A DNA stretch of 64,000 nt from Viridibacterium sp035456105. Its GTDB lineage: Bacteria > Pseudomonadota > Gammaproteobacteria > Burkholderiales > Rhodocyclaceae. The notes beneath the pieces were generated by a model. The model was not told the origin of the DNA, made no database searches, and saw nothing but the letters and a program-made list of their open reading frames with translations. The DNA lies in contig DATIDV010000051.1 of the NCBI GenBank assembly GCA_035456105.1, positions 62,001 through 126,000 of the forward strand, read 5' to 3'. Positions 42,486-51,495 of the stretch are shown here, in pieces. A program made the translations under genes and the position numbers. Numbering within the stretch: position 1 is the first letter of the stretch; each line of letters starts with the position of its first letter.

Positions 42486-44792
42486 TCAATCCTCGCGCGG
42501 CGGCGGCGCAATGACTTCGCGGTTGCCATTGGCACTCATGGCAGATACGACACCGGACTTCTCCATTTGTTCGATCAGACGTGCAGCGCGGTTGTAACCG
42601 ATGCGCAAATGGCGCTGCACCAGCGAGATCGAAGGACGACGCGTCTTGACGACGATCTCGACGGCCTGGTCATACAGCGAGTCAGACTCACCGTTTGGCT
42701 CCCCTCCGGCCCCCTCAAGCGATATCAGCTCGCCTCCACCCTCATCCGAGCCGCCACTTAGAATGCCTTCGACATAGTCCGGCTCACCCGTCGTCTTGAG
42801 AAACTCGACGACCTTGTGCACTTCCTTGTCCTCGACGAAAGCACCGTGCACGCGTGTCGGATAACCACTGCCGGGAGCGAGGTACAGCATGTCACCCATA
42901 CCCAGCAACGCCTCAGCGCCCATCTGATCGAGAATAGTACGTGAGTCGATCTTGCTCGACACCTGGAAGGACATGCGCGTCGGAATATTCGCTTTGATCA
43001 GGCCGGTAATCACATCAACGGACGGACGCTGCGTGGCGAGCACGAGGTGGATACCCGCAGCGCGCGCCTTCTGTGCAAGTCGTGCGATCAGCTCTTCGAT
43101 CTTCTTGCCGACCACCATCATCAGATCGGCCAGCTCGTCGATGACGATCACGATCATTGGCAGTGTCGAAATCGGTTCGGGATTTTCCGGCGTCAGCGTG
43201 AATGGATTCGTGAGCGGCTTGCCTGCCTTCTGCGCATCGATCACCTGCTTGTTGAAGCCTGCAAGGTTACGCACGCCCATTGCCGACATCAGCTTGTAGC
43301 GGCGCTCCATCTCGCCGACACACCAGTTGAGCGCGTGGGCGGCATGACGCATGTCAGTCACGACCGGTGCCAGCAAATGCGGAATGCCTTCATAGACCGA
43401 CAATTCCAGCATCTTCGGATCGATCAGGATCAGGCGAACCTTGTCGGCCTCTGCTTTGTAGAGCAGCGACAGGATCATCGCGTTGATGCCCACCGATTTA
43501 CCGGAGCCCGTCGTACCGGCGACGAGCAAGTGCGGCATCTTGGCCAGATCGGCCACCATCGGATTGCCACCAATGTCCTTGCCGAGCACGATGGTCAGCG
43601 GCGAGTTCATGTCGTGATAGACCTTGGAGCCCATGATCTCCGAGATGCGCACCGTCTGACGCTTCGGATTCGGGATCTCGAGCCCCATGCAGGTCTTGCC
43701 GGGAATCGTCTCAACCACGCGGATGCTAATGACGGACAGCGCACGCGCCAGATCCTTAACCAGGTTCATGATCTGCGCGCCCTTCACCCCGGTGGCAGGC
43801 TCGATCTCAAAACGCGTGATGACTGGGCCAGGATAGGCCGCGAGTACTTTCACCTCGACGCCGAAATCCGCGAGCTTGCGTTCGATCAGACGCGAGGTGT
43901 ACTCCAGCGAATCCACTGATGGCGGTTCGACATCATTGGAGGCTGCATCCAGCAGCGATAGCGGCGGCAAGCCGCCTGTACCCGTGTCGCCAAAGAGGGA
44001 CTGTTGCGACTCCTTGACCACGCGCTCTGATTTCACGATCTCGGTCTTTACCGGTTCGATGTGAATGCTGACTGGCGGCTTGTCTTCGCGTTTCTTGCGT
44101 TCGCGCTTGGCCTTTTCTTCGCGCTTGACGACCAGTTCCTGGCCCACGCGCCTGTCTTGCCAAGCCTGGTATCGAGCATGGCACCACAACGCAGCAGCCT
44201 CGAGCGCGTGCCCCAGCTTTTCGACCGCCACGACCCATGAGAAACCACCGAAGATCGACAAGCCGACAGCCCACAGAGTCAGCAGGAACAGCGTCCCGCC
44301 CGTGAACCCGAGATAATTCACCGACAACTCGCCAAGCTCGAGACCGATCATGCCGCCCGGCGCGCCCGGCAAGGCTGCTGTGCTGGAGTAGAAGCGCACG
44401 GCCTCAATGCCACTGCTCGACAGCAGGACGATCACGAAACCGGCAATGACAATGAAGAACGAGCGGCGATCACCTGCCAGTTCATCTCGCAGCCTGCGTC
44501 CGCTGAAAAACAGCCCCCAGAACAGAAACACAACCAACCACCAGGCGGAGCTGCCGAGGAATGACAAAAGCATATCCGCAAACCAGGCGCCAAAACGACC
44601 GCCCGGATTGAGCACGCGCGCCGGCACCACGGCATGCGACCAACCCGGATCTCCCTTGTCGTAGCCGAGCAGGATCATCGCGACATAGGCGCCGACGGCA
44701 GCCATGATCAGCCACCGCGCTTCGCGAACGAGTAGCCCGATCTTTTCGGGTAGTGGCTGGGATGTCTGACGTGACACAAAACGAAAAAGCAT
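42486..44792 (-). CDS. ftsK: Chromosome-segregation DNA translocase FtsK
   Basis: A 768-residue septal DNA pump that aligns and segregates chromosome termini. Four N-terminal transmembrane helices lie within residues 28-190. A short charged linker with KREEKAKRERKKRED follows, then the RecA-like motor with Walker A VAGTTGSGKSV and Walker B VIVIDELADLM. The C-terminal winged-helix gamma domain (KTRRPSISLVQRHLRIGYNRAARLIE) recognises KOPS sites. The linker is short, as in Pseudomonas-type FtsK. The gene starts the ftsK-lolA-rarA group. Confidence 0.95.
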   Translation of the reverse strand: MLFRFVSRQTSQPLPEKIGLLVREARWLIMAAVGAYVAMILLGYDKGDPGWSHAVVPARVLNPGGRFGAWFADMLLSFLGSSAWWLVVFLFWGLFFSGRRLRDELAGDRRSFFIVIAGFVIVLLSSSGIEAVRFYSSTAALPGAPGGMIGLELGELSVNYLGFTGGTLFLLTLWAVGLSIFGGFSWVVAVEKLGHALEAAALWCHARYQAWQDRRVGQELVVKREEKAKRERKKREDKPPVSIHIEPVKTEIVKSERVVKESQQSLFGDTGTGGLPPLSLLDAASNDVEPPSVDSLEYTSRLIERKLADFGVEVKVLAAYPGPVITRFEIEPATGVKGAQIMNLVKDLARALSVISIRVVETIPGKTCMGLEIPNPKRQTVRISEIMGSKVYHDMNSPLTIVLGKDIGGNPMVADLAKMPHLLVAGTTGSGKSVGINAMILSLLYKAEADKVRLILIDPKMLELSVYEGIPHLLAPVVTDMRHAAHALNWCVGEMERRYKLMSAMGVRNLAGFNKQVIDAQKAGKPLTNPFTLTPENPEPISTLPMIVIVIDELADLMMVVGKKIEELIARLAQKARAAGIHLVLATQRPSVDVITGLIKANIPTRMSFQVSSKIDSRTILDQMGAEALLGMGDMLYLAPGSGYPTRVHGAFVEDKEVHKVVEFLKTTGEPDYVEGILSGGSDEGGGELISLEGAGGEPNGESDSLYDQAVEIVVKTRRPSISLVQRHLRIGYNRAARLIEQMEKSGVVSAMSANGNREVIAPPPRED

Positions 44793-44864
44793 GGAGGCGC
44801 GGCAGTGACCAAGCTAAAAGAATGCCGGATTATAGCGTGTCACGGGAACGGGCCCGCCAAAATG

Positions 44865-44902
44865 GACAAGCCGCCCGGCACTCACGCGCCGGGCGGCTTG
44901 TC
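44865..44902 (-). terminator. Terminator between the Crp/Fnr gene and ftsK
   Basis: A perfect 15-bp stem, 44865-44879 with 44888-44902, GC-rich with an 8-base loop. On the minus strand it is followed by CATTTTGG, a short T run, so it should end the regulator transcript. Confidence 0.8.
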
Positions 44903-44922
44903 GATCGCGTCTGATCAGTCGA

Positions 44923-45594
44923 TCAGACCGTATGAATCTGTTCGTAGAGGATGACGCCGGAGTCGGTTTCGTCAATGAGACCCCGCGTCTGCAAGTCCTT
45001 CATGACGCGCGACACCATTTCACGCGAAGCGCCAATCATCTTGGCGATATCCTGCTTGGAGATCTTCTTGCGCACGATGGTCTGGCCATCCGAGGTTTCG
45101 GCCATATCGAGCAGCAGGCGCGCCACGCGACCATATACGTCCATCAATGCCAGACTCTCGATCTTGCGATCGGCTTCGCGCAGGCGTTGCGCCAGGCTGC
45201 CCATGATGCGCAGGCACAACTCGAAATTATCCTGCAGAATCCTGCGGAAATCAGCTTGTGCAATCACTACCAGATCGACAGCCGACACGGCGGTTACTGT
45301 CGCCGAACGCGGCTCTTCATCGACGACACCCATCTCGCCGAAAATGTCGCCCTGCCCCAGCATGGTCAGAATGACTTCACGACCATCCTCATCGCTGACG
45401 ACGACTTTCATGTTGCCATTGAGAACGAAGTAGACGTTGTCGGTGGCATCACCGGCCAGCACAACCGCTGTGCTGCGCGAGACACGACGCAGCATGGCGC
45501 AACGTGCAACTGTCTCGAGACGTTCCGGCGCAATCCCCTGAAACATGGGCAAAGTTCTGAGGGCTGTGACAGATACGTGATTCGCGTTCAACAT
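44923..45594 (-). CDS. Crp/Fnr-family transcription regulator
   Basis: A 223-residue regulator. A cyclic-nucleotide-binding-like domain (about residues 15-125; GDIFGEMGVVDEEPRSATVTA resembles the phosphate-binding cassette) is followed by a long helix and a winged HTH (KISKQDIAKMIGASREMVSRVMKDL). The cassette with EPRSATV is close to that of true cAMP-binding members. The start at 45594 is preceded by GGAGA at six bases; a longer frame upstream begins with unconserved sequence. It lies between ftsK and trxB on the strand opposite to trxB. Confidence 0.9.
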   Translation of the reverse strand: MLNANHVSVTALRTLPMFQGIAPERLETVARCAMLRRVSRSTAVVLAGDATDNVYFVLNGNMKVVVSDEDGREVILTMLGQGDIFGEMGVVDEEPRSATVTAVSAVDLVVIAQADFRRILQDNFELCLRIMGSLAQRLREADRKIESLALMDVYGRVARLLLDMAETSDGQTIVRKKISKQDIAKMIGASREMVSRVMKDLQTRGLIDETDSGVILYEQIHTV

Positions 45595-45910
45595 GCAGGT
45601 CTCCATGACTCGGTAGGTGGCGTGGCTGGTCATGCGCAGTATTGCCCGGTGCCTGACCTGGACAGCTCCCCCGCTGAACATATGTGCTGTGACAACGTTC
45701 CTCGACCGCCCGGAACTTATTTTATTTTGTGGCGCCGAGTATAGATGATCGGCCACACACTGCGGGATCTTTAGCCTCGCGGGTAGGCGGTCCAAACGGG
45801 CAAACGAACGGGGCATCCAAAACGAAACACGCCGCTCTCGTACCCCCTTCTGCGACCGAGGATTGTCAGCCGCTATCGCCCCGATACGCCGTCGCGAAAC
45901 ATCGCTCGGC

Positions 45911-45916
45911 TATAAT
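45911..45916 (+). promoter_or_regulatory. Probable -10 element of trxB
   Basis: A perfect TATAAT lies 37 bases before the trxB ATG. The -35 region at the expected distance is weak. The remaining 45595-45953 spacer also holds the promoter of the Crp/Fnr gene on the other strand. Confidence 0.5.
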
Positions 45917-45953
45917 CGCACCCGATCCAGTATCCACCGGAAAGCCACACACA

Positions 45954-46913
45954 ATGAGCACCACAACACGTCACCATCCCCTGATCATTCTCGGTTCCGG
46001 CCCTGCCGGTTACTCAGCAGCAGTCTATGCAGCCCGCGCCAATCTCAAGCCGGTATTGATCACCGGCCTGGCACAAGGCGGCCAGCTCATGACCACCACT
46101 GAAGTCGACAACTGGCCTGCTGATGCGGACGGTGTTCAGGGCCCCGACCTGATGGCGCGTTTCGAGAAGCACGCCACGCGCTTCAATACGGAAATGATCT
46201 TTGATCACATCCACACCACGAAGCTGACTGAACGCCCATTCAAGCTCGTGGGCGACTCCGGCACCTACACCTGTGATGCGCTGATCATCGCTACGGGTGC
46301 TACCGCAAAGTATCTGGGCCTGCCTTCCGAAGAGAAATTCGCCGGGCGCGGTGTGTCTGCCTGTGCGACCTGCGACGGTTTCTTCTACAAGGGTCAGGAA
46401 GTAGCCGTAGTCGGTGGCGGCAACACGGCTGTCGAGGAGGCGCTTTACCTGGCCAACATCGCAACGAAGGTCACGCTGGTGCATCGCCGCGACAAATTCA
46501 AGGCGGAAGCCATCATGGTCGACAAGCTGATGGAGCGCGTTAAGGAAGGCCGCATCGCGCTCGAACTGAACTCGACGCTGGAAGAAGTGCTCGGTGACAA
46601 CAGCGGTGCTACGGGCATGCGCGTGCGCAACGTCAAGACCGAGGCGACCAAGGATATTGCGCTCAAGGGCGTGTTCATCGCCATCGGCCACGCGCCGAAC
46701 ACGGAGATTTTCAAGGGCCAGCTGGAGATGGACGATACCGGATATCTGATCACCGAGTGCGGCCGCAACGGCAACGCCACGCAGACCAGCATCAAGGGCG
46801 TTTTTGCGGCAGGCGACGTGCAGGATCATGTCTATCGTCAAGCCGTCACCAGCGCCGGTACGGGCTGCATGGCCGCGCTGGATGCGGAGCGTTATCTCGA
46901 TAGCCTGAAGTAA
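45954..46913 (+). CDS. trxB: Thioredoxin reductase
   Basis: A 319-residue FAD enzyme that reduces thioredoxin with NADPH. Dinucleotide motif 1 is LGSGPAGYSAA and motif 2 is VVGGGNTAVEEA. The redox pair is Cys137-Ala-Thr-Cys140 in SACATCDGFF. The C-terminal FAD motif IKGVFAAGDVQD is intact. Length is normal. The downstream Smr gene is 65 bases away, same direction, possibly co-transcribed. Confidence 0.97.
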   Translation: MSTTTRHHPLIILGSGPAGYSAAVYAARANLKPVLITGLAQGGQLMTTTEVDNWPADADGVQGPDLMARFEKHATRFNTEMIFDHIHTTKLTERPFKLVGDSGTYTCDALIIATGATAKYLGLPSEEKFAGRGVSACATCDGFFYKGQEVAVVGGGNTAVEEALYLANIATKVTLVHRRDKFKAEAIMVDKLMERVKEGRIALELNSTLEEVLGDNSGATGMRVRNVKTEATKDIALKGVFIAIGHAPNTEIFKGQLEMDDTGYLITECGRNGNATQTSIKGVFAAGDVQDHVYRQAVTSAGTGCMAALDAERYLDSLK

Positions 46914-46978
46914 GTCTTGATGCGCTGACAGAAAATACTTGTCAGCGCTTTTCATCCGGCGCCAAGCCACTAGAAACC

Positions 46979-47806
46979 ATGAGCCGCAGCAAGCTTCCGC
47001 CTCTTGCGGAACTCCGGAAGCAACTCAAATCCCGGCCCGCGCCTGCGCCGCTTCCGGGCAGTACGCCGCCTGATGACGCCTCACTCTTTCAGTCTGCAGT
47101 AAAGGGCGCGCACGCCCTGCCAACGTCAGATCGCGCAGAAGTTCGGCAAACGCCTCCACCACCGATTCCCCGCCGCAAGGATTCGCAGGAAACCAAACCC
47201 GACGAGCCCACAGCCCAAGCGCGGGAAACATGGATACCGGCGCATTGGCTTGAGACAGGCAGCAGCGCGGCATCAGGCTCAAGCGAAGAGCAGCTGCTCG
47301 CAAATGTGCTTCGCGATGTCGTACCGATCCGCACAGACAAGGTTTTCATCGAAACGCCCAAACCACATCCTGTACCGATTCAGCACCAGCTTGACGAACA
47401 GGCCGCGCTGTCAGAGTCGATCTACTCACCGACGCCACTCGAACTCGTACTCGAAGGCGGCGACGAGTTGTACTACCTCAAGGAAGGCATTCCGCGCACA
47501 ACCTTGCGCGACCTGCGACGTGGCCGCTGGGTCGTGCAGGCTCAGATCGATCTACACGGTCTGAATCGCGATGAGGCGCGCGATTTGCTGGCTACAGCAT
47601 TTGCCGACTGGCGCAAGCGTGACATCCGATGCGTACGCGTCATTCACGGCAAGGGACTCGGCTCGCCAGGGAAGGAGCCTGTACTCAAAAAGCTCGTGGC
47701 GGGCTGGCTCATGAACTATGACGATGTGCTGGGCTATTGCCAGGCCCGCGTACATGACGGCGGTGCCGGCGCATTGCTGGTACTGATGCGCGCCAACAAA
47801 CGCTGA
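46979..47806 (+). CDS. Smr-domain protein
   Basis: A 275-residue protein with a C-terminal Smr domain, a probable nuclease fold related to MutS2 tails. The signatures DLHG (in AQIDLHGLNRDEARDLL) and HGKGLGSPG are present at about residues 193-232. The N-terminal ~170 residues are Pro- and charge-rich and disordered-looking. Proteins of this YdaL/SmrA build are DNA or RNA endonucleases in known cases. It follows trxB closely. Confidence 0.88.
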   Translation: MSRSKLPPLAELRKQLKSRPAPAPLPGSTPPDDASLFQSAVKGAHALPTSDRAEVRQTPPPPIPRRKDSQETKPDEPTAQARETWIPAHWLETGSSAASGSSEEQLLANVLRDVVPIRTDKVFIETPKPHPVPIQHQLDEQAALSESIYSPTPLELVLEGGDELYYLKEGIPRTTLRDLRRGRWVVQAQIDLHGLNRDEARDLLATAFADWRKRDIRCVRVIHGKGLGSPGKEPVLKKLVAGWLMNYDDVLGYCQARVHDGGAGALLVLMRANKR

Positions 47807-47923
47807 CTCTTGCTCGCTGACCGATCATCACCGGCAGCGGCAATCCATCGCGGCACATACGCTCTTGACCGCGGCGCGTTGCAGAATCGACCCAAAATAG
47901 ATAAACATTCAGAGAGGTCGGTT

Positions 47924-49276
47924 ATGCATTATCCATTGCAGCGTCACGCGCTGCGCTCCCTGCGTCCCTTCATTGGCCTGATTTGCATCACTGCCGCACT
48001 TGCTGCTTGTGGAGGCGGCGGAGGTGATAGCACCACCCCCAGTACAACGCCACCTTCAGGCAACAACACGTCCTCGCGGTCTGCATCAAGCCAGGCGACA
48101 TCTTCTACATCAGGCTCGACATCATCCTCAGCCAGCGCATCCTCACTCAGTGGCAGCAGCGCCTCAAGCATCTCCTCCTCAAGCATCTCCTCTTCAAGCA
48201 TGCCTGGCGCATCGAGCTCGACGAGTTCGGCTGGCTCATCAACGTCGACAAGTCGCTCATCCACGTCCTCCCTTGCTGCCAGCAGCAGTGTTGCCGCGAG
48301 CTCAACAAGCAGCTCGGCAGCGAGTACCGTCACCTACCGTGGCGTGACGCTGGCCGGGGCCGAATTCGCCGCCGATACGTCTGGCAATGGCGCACTCCCC
48401 GGCAACTACGGGACGGACTACATCTATCCGGTTCAGAGCGAGGTCGACTATTTCCAGAGCAAGAAGATGAACGTCGTACGCTTGCCCTTTCGCTGGGAGC
48501 GCCTGCAACCAGCTCTCAATATTGCGTTCGACAATACCGAGCTGGGACGGCTCGACACCTTCGTGACGGCAACAACCGCCAAGGGTGTCAGCGTCATACT
48601 CGACCCGCACAACTACGCACGCTGGCACACAAGTGTGGTGGGCAGCGCCAGTCTGCCAAACAGCGCCTTCGCAGACCTCTGGACCAGACTCGCCACACGC
48701 TATAAGGGCAACGCGCGTGTGATCTTCGCGCTCATGAACGAGCCACATGACATGTCGTCAGAAACCTGGTTGGCTGCGGCTAATGCAGCTATTTCCGCTA
48801 TCCGTGCGACGGGCGCGAACAACCTGATCCTCGTGCCCGGCAATGGCTGGACAGGTGCGGCAAGCTGGGGGCTGGATTGGTACGGCACCCCTAACGCCAG
48901 CGTCATGCTTGGCGTAGTCGATCCAGGGAATAACTACGCGTATGAAGTGCATCAGTATCTCGATGGCGATGGATCAGGCGCATCCGGCACCTGCGTCAGC
49001 ACCACTATCGGCGCGGAGCGACTGGCGGGCTTCACAAGCTGGCTGAAGACCAATAACAAGCGAGCCTTCCTCGGCGAGTTCGCCGGCGGCAACAATGCAA
49101 CCTGCCAGGCGGCCGTAACCGGTGCGTTGGCACATATGCAGACGAACAAGGACGTATGGATTGGCTGGACCTGGTGGGCAGCAGGCCCGTGGTGGGGCAG
49201 TTACATATTCACCCTGGAACCGGCAAACAATGTCGACGCGCCGCAAATGAACTGGCTGACGCCTTATCTGCCCTGA
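47924..49276 (+). CDS. Secreted GH5-type cellulase-like lipoprotein with poly-Ser linker
   Basis: A 450-residue lipoprotein: the signal peptide ends at ALAACGGGG. About 100 residues made almost only of Ser, Thr and Ala separate the lipid anchor from a glycoside hydrolase family 5 domain. The acid/base Glu273 lies in ALMNEPHDM and the nucleophile Glu385 in FLGEFAGG; the VRLPFRWERLQP and HNYARWH segments are typical of GH5 endoglucanases. It probably works at the cell surface on beta-glucan. The ATG follows AGAGAGG; an upstream frame extension has no signal peptide. The linker resembles that of the acetylesterase at 7.2-8.2 kb. Confidence 0.9.
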   Translation: MHYPLQRHALRSLRPFIGLICITAALAACGGGGGDSTTPSTTPPSGNNTSSRSASSQATSSTSGSTSSSASASSLSGSSASSISSSSISSSSMPGASSSTSSAGSSTSTSRSSTSSLAASSSVAASSTSSSAASTVTYRGVTLAGAEFAADTSGNGALPGNYGTDYIYPVQSEVDYFQSKKMNVVRLPFRWERLQPALNIAFDNTELGRLDTFVTATTAKGVSVILDPHNYARWHTSVVGSASLPNSAFADLWTRLATRYKGNARVIFALMNEPHDMSSETWLAAANAAISAIRATGANNLILVPGNGWTGAASWGLDWYGTPNASVMLGVVDPGNNYAYEVHQYLDGDGSGASGTCVSTTIGAERLAGFTSWLKTNNKRAFLGEFAGGNNATCQAAVTGALAHMQTNKDVWIGWTWWAAGPWWGSYIFTLEPANNVDAPQMNWLTPYLP

Positions 49277-49291
49277 TTCCGAGTAGCCGCC

Positions 49292-49326
49292 AATAAAAAA
49301 ACCGCCGATCACGGCGGTTTTTTATT
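49292..49326. terminator. Bidirectional terminator after the GH5 gene
   Basis: A stem of CCGCCG/CGGCGG extended by A/T runs with a 4-base loop, between the convergent GH5 and PII genes. Poly-A and poly-T flank both sides. Confidence 0.92.
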
Positions 49327-49340
49327 GTGTTCAACTCAGC

Positions 49341-49679
49341 TCAGACAGCGTCTTCACCGGTCTCGCCGGTACGAATGCGGATCACCTGTTCAATGCTTGA
49401 CACAAAAATCTTGCCATCGCCAATCTTGCCTGTGCGCGCCGACTTGATGATGGCTTCGATGGCTTGCTCGACAATGCCGTCGGGCACAATCACTTCAACC
49501 TTGATCTTGGGAAGGAAGTCGACCACGTATTCAGCGCCACGATACAACTCGGTATGGCCTTTCTGGCGGCCAAAGCCCTTCACTTCCGTCACGGTCAGGC
49601 CGGTGATGCCGACTTCAGACAAGGCTTCGCGGACTTCGTCGAGCTTGAAAGGCTTGATGACGGCTTCGATCTTCTTCAC
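49341..49679 (-). CDS. PII nitrogen regulatory protein (GlnB/GlnK type)
   Basis: A 112-residue trimeric signal protein that senses 2-oxoglutarate and ATP/ADP and controls nitrogen assimilation. It starts with GTG (GGAGG eight bases upstream) to give the usual KKIEAVIKPFKLDEV N-terminus. The uridylylation site Tyr51 lies in the T-loop GHTELYRGAEY, and the C-terminal GKIFVSSIEQVIRIRTGE is canonical. It lies just after nadE, the NAD synthetase gene, an arrangement common in related bacteria. Whether it is GlnB or GlnK cannot be told from sequence alone. Confidence 0.96.
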   Translation of the reverse strand: MKKIEAVIKPFKLDEVREALSEVGITGLTVTEVKGFGRQKGHTELYRGAEYVVDFLPKIKVEVIVPDGIVEQAIEAIIKSARTGKIGDGKIFVSSIEQVIRIRTGETGEDAV

Positions 49680-49759
49680 GGTATTGCCTCCGGGGATGTC
49701 TTGCGATTTTCGCAAGTATAGCGGACGCCTGCAGAATCAAACGCACCCGTTGTCTCTGT

Positions 49760-51406
49760 CTAATACTCGTCCGAGTAGCGGTTGGTGATCGGGTAACGCC
49801 AGTCCTTGCCGAAGCCACGGCGTGACACGCGAATGCCGACCGGCGACTGGCGCCTTTTATATTCGTTGCGCTTGAGCATGCCGACGACACGGCGCACATC
49901 CGCCTCGGCGTAACCCAGGTCGATGATCTCGCGCGGGCTGGCATCGCTCTCCATGTAGGCCTCGATGATTGCGTCGAGCACTTCATACGGCGGCAGCGAA
50001 TCCTGGTCCTTCTGGTCCGGCTTGAGTTCCGCCGAGGGCGGCCGCACGATGATGTTCTCGGGGATCACCGGCGAGACCGTGTTGCGATAACGGCACAGAC
50101 GATAAACGAAAGTCTTGAGGATGTCCTTGATGACAGCAAAACCACCTGCCATGTCGCCATAGAGCGTGGCATAGCCGACCGCCATCTCGCTCTTGTTGCC
50201 GGTGGTGAGCACGATGCCACCGAACTTGTTGGAAAGCGCCATGAGGTTCATGCCGCGAATGCGTGCCTGTAGATTCTCCTCCGTCGTATCGGCCGCGCGA
50301 CCTTCGAACAATGGCGTGAGCATCTGCTCGAAGACCTTCATCGCAGGCTCAATGATCAGTTCGTCGTAACGCACACCCAACGCGGCAATGAGCTCACGCG
50401 AATCATCGAGACTCATCTGCGCCGTATAGGGAGACGGCATCATCACCGCCCTGACGCGCTCCGGCCCAAGTGCATCGACGGCGATGCACAGCGTCAATGC
50501 GGAATCGATACCGCCGGACAGGCCGATGATGGCTGACGGGAACCCATTCTTACCAAGATAGTCGCGCACACCAAGCTTGAGTGCTGCGTAGACTTCTGCC
50601 TCGATGGCTGGCGCCTCGACGAGCACGCTGGAGTGAATCTCGCCTTCGACATACTCAAGGATGTCGAGACGCTCTTCAAACGAAGGCGCCTGGTAGGCCA
50701 GCTCACCGTCGGCATTCAGCGCGAACGACGCGCCATCGAACACCAGTTCGTCCTGCCCTCCAACTAGGTTGCAATACACCACGGCCATGCCGCCATCGAC
50801 AATGCGTTCGCGCAACACTTCATAGCGCTGCGCCTGCTTGTTCATGTGATACGGCGAGGCATTGAGCACCAGCAGGAGCTTGGCGCCCGCCTGTGCGGCC
50901 GCCTCGGCCGGGCCACGCTCCCAGATATCCGCGCAGATGTTGACGCCGATCTTCACGCCCTTGACGTCGAACACGCAGGTGCCCTCACCCGGCTTGAAAT
51001 AACGGACTTCGTCAAACACTTCGTAATTGGGCAAGCGCACCTTGCGGTAGGTCTGTGCGACCCGACCATCACGCAACAGCGATGCGGCGTTGTAGCTGAT
51101 CGTGCCAACCAGTTCAGGATGGCCGACGAGGACGTTGATGCCCTTTGTCGCAGCAGCCAGCGCTGTCAGTTCGCGCTCGCAGGTACGGTAGAAATCGGGG
51201 CGCGTCAGCAGGTCTTCGGGTGGATAGCCACACAGCGCCAGCTCTGGCGCCAGAAGAATGTCAGCGCCAGCGTCGCGCGCCGCAATCGCCGCGTCACGGA
51301 TCAGGCGCGCATTGCCTGCGATATCGCCCACCACGCTGTTGATCTGCGCGACGGCGATTTTGAGTGCCTTGGTGTCTGGCCGGGGGAATGAGGTTACTGT
51401 TGTCAC
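49760..51406 (-). CDS. nadE: Glutamine-dependent NAD+ synthetase
   Basis: A 548-residue fusion of an N-terminal glutaminase (nitrilase fold, LLAPELALCGYPPEDLL with the catalytic Glu, YRKVRLPNYEVFDE with the Lys, GVNICADIWE with the Cys) and a C-terminal NAD synthetase with the PP-loop GLSGGIDSALT. It turns deamido-NAD into NAD with glutamine. The start is uncertain: GTG at 51406 is chosen on length, while a TTG at 51463 would add 19 unconserved residues. It is divergent from the next gene. Confidence 0.95.
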   Translation of the reverse strand: MTTVTSFPRPDTKALKIAVAQINSVVGDIAGNARLIRDAAIAARDAGADILLAPELALCGYPPEDLLTRPDFYRTCERELTALAAATKGINVLVGHPELVGTISYNAASLLRDGRVAQTYRKVRLPNYEVFDEVRYFKPGEGTCVFDVKGVKIGVNICADIWERGPAEAAAQAGAKLLLVLNASPYHMNKQAQRYEVLRERIVDGGMAVVYCNLVGGQDELVFDGASFALNADGELAYQAPSFEERLDILEYVEGEIHSSVLVEAPAIEAEVYAALKLGVRDYLGKNGFPSAIIGLSGGIDSALTLCIAVDALGPERVRAVMMPSPYTAQMSLDDSRELIAALGVRYDELIIEPAMKVFEQMLTPLFEGRAADTTEENLQARIRGMNLMALSNKFGGIVLTTGNKSEMAVGYATLYGDMAGGFAVIKDILKTFVYRLCRYRNTVSPVIPENIIVRPPSAELKPDQKDQDSLPPYEVLDAIIEAYMESDASPREIIDLGYAEADVRRVVGMLKRNEYKRRQSPVGIRVSRRGFGKDWRYPITNRYSDEY

Positions 51407-51495
51407 GGTCTGGTCACTAGGTGTTGCCTTGGGGTCAGCCGAAACTATACCTTGTCCACACAAGCCCTTCCTGACTCACCTCCCACGGCAGCCGC

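Noticed and set aside
43047..43919. 290-codon forward frame over ftsK
   Set aside because: Shadow of the FtsK motor domain.
46014..46970. 318-codon reverse frame over trxB
   Set aside because: Shadow of trxB, with no motif of its own.
48000..48347. Repeat-like DNA in the GH5 gene suspected as a tandem repeat element
   Set aside because: It is the codon repetition of the poly-Ser linker, not a separate repeat.
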